DNA from: Rhizodiscina lignyota
Lineage: Eukaryota; Ascomycota; Dothideomycetes; Aulographales; Rhizodiscinaceae
Length of the DNA stretch: 64,000 nt
Direction: 5' to 3'
Assembly: GCA_010015805.1 (NCBI GenBank)
Contig: ML978125.1
Span: 1,054,001 to 1,118,000, forward strand
Shown: in pieces, positions 45,782 to 57,168 of the stretch
Layout of the letters: each line of letters begins with the position of its first letter
Position numbering within the stretch: the stretch's first letter is position 1
Program-made: the position numbers and the translations under genes
Notes under the pieces: generated by a model
Told to the model about the DNA's origin: nothing
The model's database searches: none
The model's input: only the letters and a program-made list of their open reading frames with translations

Positions 45782-46911
45782 TTAGATCTTTTCGACCCTC
45801 ACCGCCATGCCCAGGGCCTGGGCCTTGGTCGTCGCCAAGGCCACGACACCGTCGCCCGGCCGATCGCGATCCTCCTTGTACTCGATGACCAGAGTCACCG
45901 AGGTGCGGGGAGCATCCTGGCGGAAGCCCCCTAGGGCAGCCTCCGCCAGTTGCGTGCGCTTGTCAGCGCGCACCCTCAGCCTCTTTGGGACGCTTTGGTC
46001 CTGGAGGATGCGATCGGCGTGGACGAACAGGTGCAGGCCCTCGGCAGGGACGATGAGGTCGAGGGTGGCCAGGGTCGGGATGCCGCGCTCCTTCTTCTGG
46101 GCCTGGATGCCGTTGATGATACGGCCGGGCTTCGATAGTGCGATGAGTGCGTTGATGAACGCACCCAGCAGGCGATCCTCCGGTGGAGACACGATGGGCA
46201 CCAGCCCTCTCTGCGCCAAGGCGACTTCAAGGCAGGCAGCGACGTAGTTCGACCGGGAGACGTTGCCCTGCCACATTGGGAGGGACACCTGGATCTTGCG
46301 GAGGTGGCCTATCTTCGTCATGCCGATCGTGTGGAGGAACATCTCCAACACGATGAATGCGTCCTTGCCGGCGAAACGGAAGGTGTTGATGTTGTAGAAG
46401 GTTTGGATGGCCTCCGTCCTGTCCTCGCGCAGAATCAGAGCCGGCTGCAGGAGGGGCGCGGCTACTGGGCAGACGCACTGGTACATGCCAGTCTCTCTGC
46501 CCTGCCTAACGCGCTCGATCGCCTTGTTCATGCTGTTCTTGCCGGGGTCGGCGACGAGATCGTGGTAGTTGTAAGTCTCTGGGTAACCAGGATGGAACCG
46601 GTAGATGCCGAACATGAGGCTGTCGTCGGCACGCATTGCGTGGCCGTAGATGCTGGTGCGTAGTTCTTGTGGCAGACTCTGGAAGCAACGAGGCTGATGT
46701 AACATTTAGTACGTCCATTAAGAAGGGAAGCAATGGTGTTTACCTGTGCTGGGGTGCTGCCCTGCGATGGGGTGTTGACCGGCGCGGCGGTCGTGCTGCC
46801 CTGTGATGGAGTGTTGACCGGCGCGGTGGTCGTGCTGCCTTGGGATGGGGTGTAGATCTGAGGTGTGCTGCTGCTGCTAGCACTTGCTGCATTTACTCCT
46901 TGGTCCGACAT
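45782..46911 (-). CDS. F-box-like hypothetical protein with N-terminal 13-residue repeats
   Basis: Exons 46744-46911 and 45782-46693 join over a 50-nt phase-0 intron to 359 residues. The N-terminal exon holds three imperfect 13-residue repeats of the type TPSQGSTTTAPVN (39 bp). The second exon opens with RCFQSLPQELRTSIYGHAMR, the short LP-x-E-[IL]-R-x-x-IY pattern of fungal F-box-like/2EXR proteins, and continues as a ~300-residue domain without a known name. F-box-like proteins of this kind are numerous in Pezizomycotina and mostly uncharacterised. Confidence 0.75.
46744..46875. repeat. Three 39-bp coding tandem repeats
   Basis: The unit encodes TPSQGST-x-AAPVN on the minus strand. The third copy differs and its distal part forms the splice donor of the only intron. 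Confidence 0.75.
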
Positions 46912-48179
46912 GATGTTTGATGATTGAACGAAGAGTTTGGTGTTCTAGGCAGTGTGTAGAGAGGAAAGAAGCTGCTGAGCGAGAAGTCTTGGTGGAGACA
47001 GTTGTTCGCGGCCGATGTTGTTTGAAGGATGGAGAAAAGTTGAGATCGGAAGATATTTTATAGGCGCAGGCGGGATTGCTGTGACAATATGTCTTGGCGC
47101 GCCACCATTGTTGTTTAGATCGCTTGAGGCCGCTTGCAACCTGATGTAGCCGAATATCGCTCGGGCAAAATATGGTGGCAGGCGCGTCCCGAGACTCCCA
47201 ACGATGGCCTCGCAACGATGGGGTGCACTCATCTGCCCCTATTCAATCAGACCAGCCCACTACTCACAGCTCTTAACATGATATTGTCAAAGATATCAGA
47301 TCCGGCCATAAAGCATTATGGCGTAGTCCCAAGCGGGTGGCGTATGGACTCCGCGGCAGTCAAGTGGACAATCGGGCCAACCGAACGACTACCCAAGTCT
47401 ATGTCATCCAGGAGATATTGAGCATTCGGGGGCGAATCAATTCCTTAATCGAATCACGCTGCTATTGCTCTTGCCCCATGGGTATGGCCCGGCCCAGATC
47501 TCCCGGCCTTCGAGTGCATTGATCTTCGCAGGCAGTCTCTCTTCACTTCGCCCTCATGATTTCAGACATACGCAGGCCTCCTTGCATACTATCTAGGGTC
47601 AGCCTTCATCTTCGGAATGGCATAGGCAATTGAAGCTTACAATCTTGTGCCAGAGACATCCGGCAGATTCGATATCACGAGAGCGGCAGTGATATTTGAA
47701 ATAGAATCGTGCCGTTGGTCAAGTTAGATTAACCTCGACACAATGCCTCCAATATTACTCGCACACGAGCCTCCGATCATTATATACCTGCCTGTACACA
47801 TTCCGACCGAGACTCCCGTACGTTTGCAAATTGATATCAATCCTTATGTCCACTCGACGGTCACACATCGCATCGCAGAGAGAGACCGACGGAGAACCAC
47901 GCCGAAAGCGCGGATGATACTGGTGGAGTAGAGCTTAGCTATTGTACATGCCCCGTCTTACGCTTTTGGTTCAAAGAGAAAATCTATCCCATAATCGCTC
48001 GATGGGGATCTGACTTTCATAGCAACGAGAGCCACCAACCTGCTTCGACTCTGGAGAAGCTCGGCCATAGAGAGCAGAGTATGCTTGTACAAACGCCAGG
48101 CCATGCATTCCGCTCATAAATAGCACCGTATAACTCCATCGCTTTTGATATGCCAAAACTAGTCCTTCCTGTCTCTTCG
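46912..48179. other. Intergenic, no gene supported
   Basis: 1.27 kb. A 62-codon frame at 47743-47931 has no recognisable product and no splice or codon support. Nothing else seen. Confidence 0.4.
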
Positions 48180-48468
48180 TCATGACTCCGCATCAATCTT
48201 TGCCCACGCCGCCTCGGCCTTTGCGCGCTTGACCTTCGCTTCTTCCCTATTTTTCCTCGTCCTCTCTAGTCTTTCACCACGGAGACACATGTTGACAGCG
48301 AGTTTGGCATTGTTGCAGCCCCCGGTGCAGCGGTAAAGGAAGCCTCGAGCATGGCATTCTTCGAGGGCTTGCATGACCTCGTCGCAGCCTAGGGACGATT
48401 AGCAACAGAAAGCAACGCCAATTCACAGCCGTACCTTTATTGTCTTTAGTGTGTAGATGCGGATGCAT
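48180..48468 (-). CDS. cmc2: Cytochrome c oxidase biogenesis protein Cmc2
   Basis: Exons 48435-48468 and 48180-48388 join over a 46-nt intron to 80 residues. The N-terminus MHPHLHTKDNKG and the twin CX9C motif (C-DEVMQALEE-C and C-NNAKLAVNM-C) identify the Cmc1/Cmc2 family. These small proteins are imported into the mitochondrial intermembrane space by Mia40 and are needed for cytochrome oxidase assembly. The C-terminus is Lys/Arg/Glu-rich helix. The intron splits the codon just before the first Cys. It is head to head with prefoldin 2, with 168 bases between the start codons. Confidence 0.92.
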
Positions 48469-48636
48469 TTTGAGGGCTTTCGTGTGACAATTGGCTTCCA
48501 GATCGCGTGTCGTCGACCGAGTGAAGTCAAAGCTGACTTAGTCCGCATTCGCCCATTGAGCTTGGCGCTGTGGCGTTCCCAAAACGATTCCTTAGGTCAC
48601 CCCAGACCACTCCACAAACTTAAAATCAACACGTCC
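48469..48636. promoter_or_regulatory. Compact bidirectional promoter, cmc2 / prefoldin 2
   Basis: Only 168 bases separate the two start codons, so both promoters and leaders must overlap here. No TATA box is seen. Confidence 0.5.
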
Positions 48637-49369
48637 ATGGCTCAACAGCAGGTGACTGCCAAAAGGCAGCAGGGTGCGTAGTCGAAGTCTAAATTACTCC
48701 TGCTTCTGGGCGGAATCCGGCTGACGTACGCGAACAGAGCTCCAGCTTCAGTACACAACGTACAAGAACAACCTGCAACAGCTCGCCCAGAAAATTGGAG
48801 ATGTCGAGCAAGAGGCCGAAGAACACAAGTATGTGTCTACGTCAGCTCTCCCAGCCCCCAAGAGAGACTTATTTCAATTTTAATTTCAATCTTGTCATAC
48901 ATATTGTCCATCTATTTTCATCTTCGATGGAATGCCGAGCATCTATTTCAAGGTTTTCTCACCGCTTCCCATCGTGAAAAAAGCCTGATCAATGCGCTAC
49001 CTGCCATCCCGATTTCCCCACTCACCAGGCCGCTTTACTAAACTTACTAAACTTATGGCGCCACAGACTCGTTCTTGAAACACTAGAGCCGCTACCGGGC
49101 GATCGCAAGTGCTTCCGGATGATCAACGGCGTGCTCGTCGAAAGAACGGTGAAGGAGGTCGTTCCTGCGCTAAAAACCAATTCGGAGGGCTTGAAGAAGG
49201 TGCTCGATGGCCTGCTGGGGCAGTACAAGACTATGCAGGATGACATGGAGAAGTGGAAGGTTCGTTGCGCTTTTCGTCTGTTACTTCACGACCTGTCTCG
49301 TCCTTACCTAGTTCTAACTTGATGCAATCCTTACAGAAGAAAAACAATGTACAAGTCGTGCAACAATGA
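48637..49369 (+). CDS. gim4: Prefoldin subunit 2 (Gim4)
   Basis: Exons 48637-48673, 48738-48828, 49067-49259 and 49337-49369 give 117 residues, normal for beta-type prefoldin. Helical ends flank the beta-hairpin region: ELQLQYTTYKNNLQQLAQKI, then RKCFRMINGVLVERTVKEV and KTNSEGLKKVLDGLL. Prefoldin is a hexameric cytosolic chaperone that passes nascent actin and tubulin to CCT. The second intron (238 nt) is long for this genome. The last exon is 33 nt and encodes KKNNVQVVQQ. Confidence 0.93.
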
Positions 49370-52068
49370 ACGAGCTGTCAGGCCACGTGCGAAGAATATG
49401 TCTGCTGCACGTATCAGACGATCGCCAAGCAATTAGTTTGGACTTGCAGACTGTCTGCGAACGAGTCGACATATCGACACTGCCTCTTTAGCTGCAATCT
49501 TTTGAGCGTCGTACGCGAGCATTCGAATTGGACATGTCCGACTTCGGCTGAGAAGCTTCAGAGCATTAGCTCTCGGATATTCTGGCCGATGGCCCAGGGG
49601 AAGAATGGATTAAGCTTGGAACTGCTCAAGTGTGGTTGCAACCTTGGGGCGCAGTCGTTGGACACCCCCTTCAGAAGAAAAAGGTGCACCTCAAAATAGA
49701 CTAGCGCCAAAGGATAATTGATTAAGTGCCTTCTGAAAGGATTTGGTAGATATCAGAGATACAGATTGAGCCGCACAAGGCGGGGAAATTATCCTACTCG
49801 CTCAACTTCTACACACCCTCTCGCTCTGAATGAGGGATTTCTGCGCAATCATGTTCCCCAATTGACAACAATGACGACCAATGCGTTGTGTTCTAGACAA
49901 GAAAAAAGTTCTCCAGACGACAAGGCTGACATCAGGACGAAAGGCGATGAAATCATGTGCCAGCTGCATGATGCGTTGGCCACTCGGGGTGCTCACGCCC
50001 AACCTTGGGACCTACCTCGTCATGGCTTGCAGAATCATCCGTTCTGGCGGTAACAGCCTTCGAAAACTCTGCATGCAAGATTTCAGATCCATGGGACTGC
50101 TCGTATTCGTTGCGTCAGCCGTTATTCTGGAAGCCATCTCGAGGAGGGTGGGTATGTGTGCATGGGTGGTAGATGCTTTGTATAGATACATTAAGTTTGC
50201 AGGATTTGCCCAACGTATGTGAAACGCTTATTCCCATGAGCGTGGGCTCTAGAGCAGCCATCGATGCGAACAAGGTCAGGGTTAGGATTCCGTCCTAGGT
50301 TCCTGATGATGCCAGCGCTCCTATCCAAAGCCGGCGCCGCCGCGCTGTTGCATGAGCTGTCCAGCCTAGAAGGCCCGAAGCGAAGGGGTTATTGAATTGT
50401 CAAGCTGCCAACGAAGTCATCAGCTTTTGCCTGAATGAAGGAAACGGAGGCGAGGGGACAAGGATCGAGTATCAACCCAAGTCCGAGGAGCGTTTCCGTG
50501 ACGTTGATATCGAGTTTTGGAATCCAAAGGCCAGAAAATGACCGGCAGAAATTTCTCGTTTCGGCCAATTGCGAGTAGACTAGGAGAAATAGAAGGAAAA
50601 AGCAAGACGGAGATCGAATGGGAGCATACAGATGGGCGGCTGGCGAAGCGATTCGATGGATGCGAACGGCGGCAGACCCACTGCGAGCCGTCGAGCCGTC
50701 CCTCTCGCCCAGCAGGTTAGCAGGACGCCTGCGAGGCTTGGAGCCCAGCAAGGCTGCGATGTTGCAGCGGATTTTAGAGCCTGACGTGCCGAGTGCTGTA
50801 AGCATGAGGTCCAGGGGGCCCATCGCCGGTGACGAGGTGGTCGAGACGATTGGAGGAGTCAACCGATAGCGCCCACTAATAAGAATTGCGCGCTGGCGTC
50901 GCCGGCCTTGACTGGCTGCGTAATCGCAGACTCGTCGCTCCTGCGCTTGCTTGGCCAGCCAGAGAGGGCGCTGGCGTCACTGTCACCGTGTGCGGCGCGT
51001 GTGTGCTGGGTGGCAGTTGGAACCTGGCCCTGGTGAGGTGCGCATGCAACAGCTTCTGCTCTGCTGCCCACAACAACAACGTCCGCCGTCCGTCTCCGTC
51101 GCCCGCAAGCTCTCGCGTCGGCGCTGTCGTCTGTCGTGCATCGTGTAGCAGCGAGCATTCGTGCTGACCGCCATTGGCCGTCAATTGCGCGTGCGCGTGG
51201 TGGGTGCTGCTGCTTTTTCCCTCCGGCCGTTGGGCTTGACGCCGTTAGTCCTTGCGCTCACAGCGACGTCCAAACCTCCTCGCCTCCACTCCACCTCAGC
51301 ATCCGACGCAGAATCCCACGCTTCGCATGCAATGCCGCCCTAGCCCCATCATCGACACGCCTTACGCGATCATCGACCGAGTCATTGCGCTGTCCATTGC
51401 TGCCGCGAGCTTCGACGCTGCTGCTCTAGCGAGCTCCGCCGCCTGCTGTGCTGGACGAGTGTGCGCGCCGCCGTGCTGCGATCGAGGAGGGCGCATCGAG
51501 GACGCACTGGGTACGGGGGATCAGGCCTGATCTATAGCTTGTCCAACGCGTTGTACATCCGAGTAACACGTCTTAGTCGCGCCCGCCAGCGTGTAGAGGC
51601 CGTCGCATATCGACGCAGAGCGGTCTGCGAACCCTTGCCGGCCATCAACCACCATCCTCCACAATCCGCGAGTCCGCGACACCGCAAACGGACGCGCTCC
51701 AATCACGCGCCGCGTGTCGCTTCGCCTTCGCTGCACGTCGATAAAAGGCTTCGTCAGTGTCATAGCTTGTTTGAAACCGCAGACGATCTACCCAGCGCTC
51801 CCAACTCATCCTGCGCACTCTGACGTCGCCGTGCCGACACCTGCGCCTGCAGCCGCATCGACCGAGCAAACGCGCTGCGGCGAAGCCCTCACCCCCAGGC
51901 CGTCGGTCGCACAAGACGGCCGTTCGGGCTCGACGCACGTCAAGGGGGCCGCATAGACGGTCTACACAACCTGGCACTGACGTGGACGCCAGCGAATAAT
52001 TTTCCCTAAGGACAGCTCACCAGCAAGCACGCGGGCACCCCGTGCCTGCGGCAGGCCACCGAATAAAC
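49370..52068. other. Long 2.7-kb gap upstream of hapC, no gene recognised
   Basis: From 49,370 to 50,870 only unrecognised short frames occur, including a 157-codon minus frame at 50389-50862. From 50,870 to 52,068 the sequence is GC-rich, Cys/Arg/Ser-coding in every frame, with no recognisable protein. It is probably promoter and leader of hapC. Confidence 0.45.
51699..51705 (+). promoter_or_regulatory. CCAATCA box upstream of hapC
   Basis: CCAATCA at 51699-51705 lies 370 bases before the hapC start; an inverted copy (ATTGG) lies at 51173-51177. The CCAAT complex containing HapC binds this pentamer, so self-regulation is possible. Pentamers occur often by chance. Confidence 0.35.
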
Positions 52069-53235
52069 ATGTCGGCAACCCCACCGAAGAAGGATGTGGA
52101 ACCAGAAGGAGAGTCTCCTGACAACGAGGAGCAACCCATGGACAGAGCTGAGGGAACACAAGAGCAGGGAGGCTTTGAGTTCGAAGTCAAGGAACAGGAC
52201 CGATGGCTCCCCATTGCAAATGGTCAGTATGACGAACCGCTATCTACACGCTCCCTAACATGCCCCGAAAACGCTCCCTTTGTTTGCTGCCTTCTGATTT
52301 GCGCGCGTCTCTACTTCTTGCATTTGTCGACGAATGCCATGCCCTGTCGCTTTTTCAACCTCTCTGCAACGCTCTCCGCACTCAGCTTAGTCGCACGTTT
52401 GCTCCCTTCATCACGCATCGAATCGGCACCCTGCCCTGGCACAAGCTCCATCCACCTGCGTCGCTCTGAAGCGGTTGGCTTGCAGCGCTTTGCCAGACAT
52501 GTCCTCTCCTGCATCATCGCCTTCTCCTTCGCTGCTTCCTCGTCGCGCATCACAGGATGCATCCAATAGCACGACATCAGATGCTAACATCCGCAACTTT
52601 GCTCCAGTCGCGCGAATCATGAAGAGCGCTCTGCCCGACAACGCCAAAATTGCCAAAGAGGCAAAGGAGTGCATGCAAGAGTGCGTGAGCGAGTTCATCT
52701 CGTTCATCACCAGCGAAGGTGAGATTGACCAGTCAGGACAATTTCTTCGCCTATTGGCTGACACTGTACCAATCAGCTTCCGAGAAATGCCAGCAAGAGA
52801 AACGCAAAACAGTCAATGGCGAGGACATCCTGTTTGCTATGACTTCACTTGGCTTCGAGAACTATGCGGAAGCTCTCAAGATCTATCTAACACGCTATCG
52901 CGAGGTAAGCTGCCTACTCCTGCACCCTTCTTGCCCGTAACCCCTTCTCCCCTCTCGTCTACGAGTGCGTCTATTTGTACAAGACGTTTATCTGAACTAT
53001 TGGTATTGATTGGTGGCTCGAGAACCTCCTCGCAAGTCAGAACAGGCCATCTGGGGCAGTCGCTGCAGGCGGAGCCGTCGGCGGCGGGAATGGTGGCAAT
53101 GCCTCCACCGGCCAGGCCTTCAACCAGTCAGATGCCTCCAACCACGCATTACTAGGCGGCGATCTAGAAGAGCAGGAAGCAGCTTTCGGATATCCCGTAG
53201 GTCATCACAACGGCAACGGCACCGCCGAATTCTGA
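52069..53235 (+). CDS. hapC: CCAAT-binding factor subunit HapC (NF-YB/Hap3)
   Basis: Exons 52069-52222, 52608-52718, 52777-52904 and 53041-53235 give 195 residues. The histone-fold core reads [16 protein letters not shown], then [40 protein letters not shown] and [20 protein letters not shown], the standard NF-YB sequence. The Gly/Asn-rich C-terminal tail is encoded by the last exon, chosen by frame and acceptor. HapC pairs with HapE and HapB to bind CCAAT boxes and controls respiration, iron and redox genes. The first intron is unusually long (385 nt) and falls just before VARIMK. The upstream gap is long and carries CCAAT boxes. Confidence 0.94.
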
Positions 53236-54248
53236 GCGCGCCGCCAGCGTCAACCGGGATAGAGAAGTATCCTCGGAGAAGACAAGGTTTTGACGCTGGC
53301 TTATCAAGGTGTCGTAGGCATCAGAAAAGACGGCGGTTGCGGGGGAGATGAATGAACGTGACAGATTGGACGACGGGAAGGACGACGGGAAAGGTGACGG
53401 ACGAGACTGGGGCGCTACGGAAGAATGGATTGAAGGGGTCATTTCGGCATGTACGATGGGAAACTAGGAACTATGGGATTTCAACGGACTTGTCAATGAA
53501 CGGACCTTGGTTTACTTGGCTTGCTCTCGGTTAGCAAGTCGAGAATGTCAACATCACTATCGTTTCCTTTGTATAACTTATCAACGCGGATAGAGTCCAA
53601 CGACCATGTACCCAATTAGGTACTTTCAGGACGGCTAATTGTTTTAATTATATCGGTTTCGTTTTGCGCAAGACGAGCTATACGGATGATTATGTATGAG
53701 GTGGAGAGGCTGTCCCTTAATATCCCATGTCAGTCCAGGAAGCTCTTCTGAGAATGTCCAGCGTGGCTAATTGCAGACTTCGGAGAATCCATTTGCTTGC
53801 TGATTCGCGGCTAGAGTTTCTTTTCTGCAAGTTTCCAACTTTCTCGTCGGCTTCCTGCCAGACGTTGCACCGACATATGCGCTCGATGTTTGCACACGAA
53901 ACAATGGACAACCGCCTTGCAGATTCGCCGATTCAAATCCCTTGCATACGCTTCCGATGTAAATTTCCGCGATAGGTGGCCTGATTTGTGGAGATGCGTT
54001 ATGTGCAGCGGCACGCTACTTTTCACGCAGCAATGGCTTCAGATCGCGGCTTGACCGTGCAACTCCGTTCCGTCTCTTCAAATTTTACTCATTTCACACG
54101 TCGTACAAACATCTATTTATGCCATCTTAATGCCTCGGCGCTCGTTGTCTTCATTATGGCTGCAGGAGTTCATCTTCGTGCACCTTCAGCTCATGATAAT
54201 GGCTTAATGCTGCGTTGAGAAATTACCGTGCAAAGCTCGGCTCTCACA
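53236..54248. other. Intergenic, no gene recognised
   Basis: About 1 kb between hapC and the membrane-protein gene; AT-rich near 53,570-53,700. Nothing recognisable. Confidence 0.4.
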
Positions 54249-55212
54249 ATGAAATTGTCTTCATTACTCCACCTCGAGTCAAACTCAAGACAGCCTTTTG
54301 ATCCATCTTATCGTTTCCATACATCATGGCTTCTAACGCCATTGGCACTCTCTGTTGTGCGAGCCACATTCGCCCTGTACATCTTCACCTCAACATTCTT
54401 CTTCCTTGGCGTCAACTCTACGCATGGAGATATCGTTGGCATCCGTCACTCCTTCAGCTACTTCAGTGGCCTCTCACTATGGGGAGTTGGCATCTACTTC
54501 GGGATTGCTGCCATACATTCTGGTAGTTATACATGCACTGGCAAGCCTCTTCTCGAACATTGGCCGCATGTGCTTCAAATGCTACATAGCATGCTTTACA
54601 GTACAGTGGTCATCTACCCGTTCTTGATTAACAGTAAGTCTAAATCAGAGCTTCGATGTTTCGCAACTGAGTACTGACGAGTGACGACACGAAGCTATCT
54701 ACTGGATTGCGATATATCGACCGCCTTTCATCGATACCCAAGACGCGTGGCAGACCATGACATATCATGTCCTGAATTCCATGTTCACATTTCTGGAAAT
54801 CATTCTAGCGCGTACAGACCCTCTTCCATGGACGCACGTTATCTGGATGCTTCTCATCCTCGCGATGTACCTCTCACTAGGCTATCTCATCTTCGCGACG
54901 CAGCACTTTTTGGTATATAGCTTCCCCAACTCCGAAGCGACCTGGGATGGGAGCATTGCGAAATGGATATTCATAGTTGCCACTGCGACTGTAGCCATCT
55001 TCGTTACCGTGAATATGGTGATATGGACGAGGCGCTGGGTTACCGAGACTTTGTTGGGCATGACTGGCAATTTTGCGGATTATGGAGCTAATGGTATGGG
55101 GAGTCGGGACATTGAAGCCATGAAGGCTGGATTGGAAGCTCAGAAGAAGAATTATGGTAGCTACATTCCTTCTGCGGTCGAGGTGTATGAGGATGGTTTG
55201 GGTCGAACATAA
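54249..55212 (+). CDS. Multi-pass membrane protein, fungal hypothetical (FAR-17a/AIG1-like style)
   Basis: Exons 54249-54633 and 54695-55212 join over a 61-nt intron to 300 residues. About six hydrophobic segments are visible, for example SVVRATFALYIFTSTFFFLG, SGLSLWGVGIYFGIAAIHSG, MLYSTVVIYPFLI, HVIWMLLILAMYLSLGYLIF and WIFIVATATVAIFVTVNMVIW. The layout (HSFSYFSGLSLWG, HSMLYSTVVIYPF, NSMFTFLEIILARTDP) resembles the FAR-17a/AIG1 and rolling-stone type membrane proteins, but this is weak. The C-terminal tail is polar. Role unknown. Confidence 0.75.
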
Positions 55213-55516
55213 CCAGGCGTACCAGGAGTTCACTCCATGTGAATTGACGATATAACGGGAAATCTACATAACGTACGACGTTCAAATGGTTTCAAAGTAT
55301 TTTGATTGATTCATGACCTACGTTATAATGCATGCTAGAGTGAGGTAGTCCCTTTTTAGAACTTGTGCATCCGCCAAGTCCATCTGCCCAGTCCGTCTTG
55401 ATCGTAGAGAAGAGCATGAGTTGAGATCCCAGAGATAGCGCGCGGATATAGCTGCTCCCGCGTTCTTTGAGCTCCAAGTAAGTCGAGGAAGCGTAAAACT
55501 TCCATCAGCCCCCAAA
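55213..55516. other. Intergenic between convergent genes
   Basis: 304 bases between two stops. Nothing seen. Confidence 0.4.
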
Positions 55517-55966
55517 TCACGCAGCCCTCTTATTCGCATACGCCATGCCAAACGTGTACAATCCCAGGGTCGCCAGCACACTCAATCCTATGGGGAGAGG
55601 CTTCTGGCTTCTGATTGCACGCGGAATGCTTGAGCCAGCTAGGACGAGGGATGCAAGAAGCGCGAGTTCGATGCCGTACGGAGACTTGTTGCGAATGCGG
55701 AGGCCGCCAACGGTATACTTGGCCACGTATTAGTTGGCAAGGGAAAACAAGACTGCCAGTCACATGTGACATACGAGAGCTCCAACTGTCAGACCTGCGA
55801 CGATTGAAGGTACAGAGCCTGTGCGGACGTATCCCGTCACGCCGCCGCCAGCTGTGAGGGCGCCGAGAATGAGAGCGATGTCTGAACTTGACTAGAGAGT
55901 TTGTTAGTTCTGATCTAATGGACGGAGAATGACCACTGCATTTCAAAGGATTGAACCTACAGCCAT
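55517..55966 (-). CDS. TMEM14 family small membrane protein (Tmh11-like)
   Basis: Exons 55961-55966, 55775-55891 and 55517-55717 give 107 residues, the usual TMEM14 length. The first coding exon is only ATG GCT. The next reads SSSDIALILGALTAGGGVTG, then YVRTGSVPSIVAGLTVGAL, and the last YTVGGLRIRN and the final hydrophobic helices ending in FGMAYANKRAA. Gly-rich membrane helices of this pattern define TMEM14/UPF0136; members sit in the mitochondrial inner membrane and are linked to haem or lipid metabolism. It is divergent from ost2 with 257 bases between starts. Confidence 0.87.
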
Positions 55967-56223
55967 GTTTTCTACTTCTCCTCGAGCTTTTTGGATACCT
56001 AGCAAACAAGCTTGAGAAAGTTGCGCCCTTTATATCAAGCTGCTCGGACTCTCGGAGGTTTGTTCGCTCCCCGCAATATGAGAGCTTCCAAGCGCCAGCC
56101 GCGCGTCTGCTCTCCTTAACAGGGTCCAAGCTCCAATATACGTACGCCAAATCGTAACTTGGCATCTTTAAAGGCACGAGGACTTTATTTTGAGCCACTC
56201 CAACCTCCATTTTACCGTACACC

Positions 56224-56895
56224 ATGGCGCCCAAGAATCGCAAGCACGACACTGCCGCAACGATTTCTCCCACCGCAGCTGCTCCCTCTCAATCGGTGCC
56301 CTCCGCCGCCGGACAGCCTACGCGCAAGACGAGCACGAGCGGTGCATCTTCGAAGAATTCGAACGATCCGGTACAGATTCTACAAGGAATATGGGATAAC
56401 TATATGGAGAAGACGCCGCAGCGGACGAAGCTCATAGATGTGTTCATGGCATTCTTGGTGGTTGTGGGTGCGTTGCAGTTTGTGTACTGCGTGATTGCTG
56501 GCAATTATGTGAGTGACACCTTCTTTCGCAGACTACCTCCGTATGGAGAAAGAAGCGATATAGAAGCCGAGCTTATGGCATTCTGAGTGCTCAATCTTCT
56601 GTTGCATCGGCAAAAACGTCGAGGAAAACGACAACTAACGTGGTTGAAAATAGCCATTCAATGCCTTCCTGGCTGGATTCAGCGCGACTGTTGGTCAATT
56701 CGTCCTCACTGCAAGCCTGCGAATGCAGACAAACCTAGACAATGCTGGAGAGTTCAAGAGCACATCACCAGAAAGGTAGGGTTTCCCTGGTACATTCAAT
56801 TGAACACGACGAGCTGACTCTATATCAGAGCATTTGCAGACTTCGTCTTCGGATCGTTCATTCTTCACTTCTTCTGCGTCAACTTCATCAACTAG
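56224..56895 (+). CDS. ost2: Oligosaccharyltransferase subunit Ost2/Dad1
   Basis: Exons 56224-56508, 56654-56775 and 56829-56895 give 157 residues. A ~50-residue Ser/Ala/Thr-rich N-terminal extension is typical of filamentous fungi. The conserved part reads YMEKTPQRTKLIDVFMAF, LQFVYCVIAGNYPFNAFLAG, TVGQFVLTASLRMQTN and ends in FADFVFGSFILHFFCVNFIN, which is diagnostic of Dad1. It is an ER membrane subunit of the complex that transfers the glycan to asparagine. Both splice junctions fall exactly in conserved positions. Confidence 0.94.
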
Positions 56896-57168
56896 GGACC
56901 TTTTTGCATGGTGTATTCGGTTGGGGATATCAAAAGTCTTATCATGGGATCATTATGTCTATATGTAAAGTATTCCGAACAGCCAGTCCTCCGAATTTGT
57001 GCAGGGAAGAAATATCGATCTTGAGCCTCCCCATGTCGCTAGAAGCAAATTTCTCGAGTGATCCAAATCGCTAGTGTCGAACTGTCAGATGATACCTCAA
57101 TGCTGAATACCTCCATGCCGCTAGAAGCAAAATTCCTGAAGTTGTGACCTTACTGTAGGGCTCAACTA

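Noticed and set aside
47743-47931. 62-codon plus-strand open frame
   Set aside because: Short, no homologue recognised, and no leader or splice support.
50389-50862. 157-codon minus-strand open frame
   Set aside because: No recognisable domain, no splice sites, and codon use resembles neither strand's neighbours; likely chance in GC-rich DNA.
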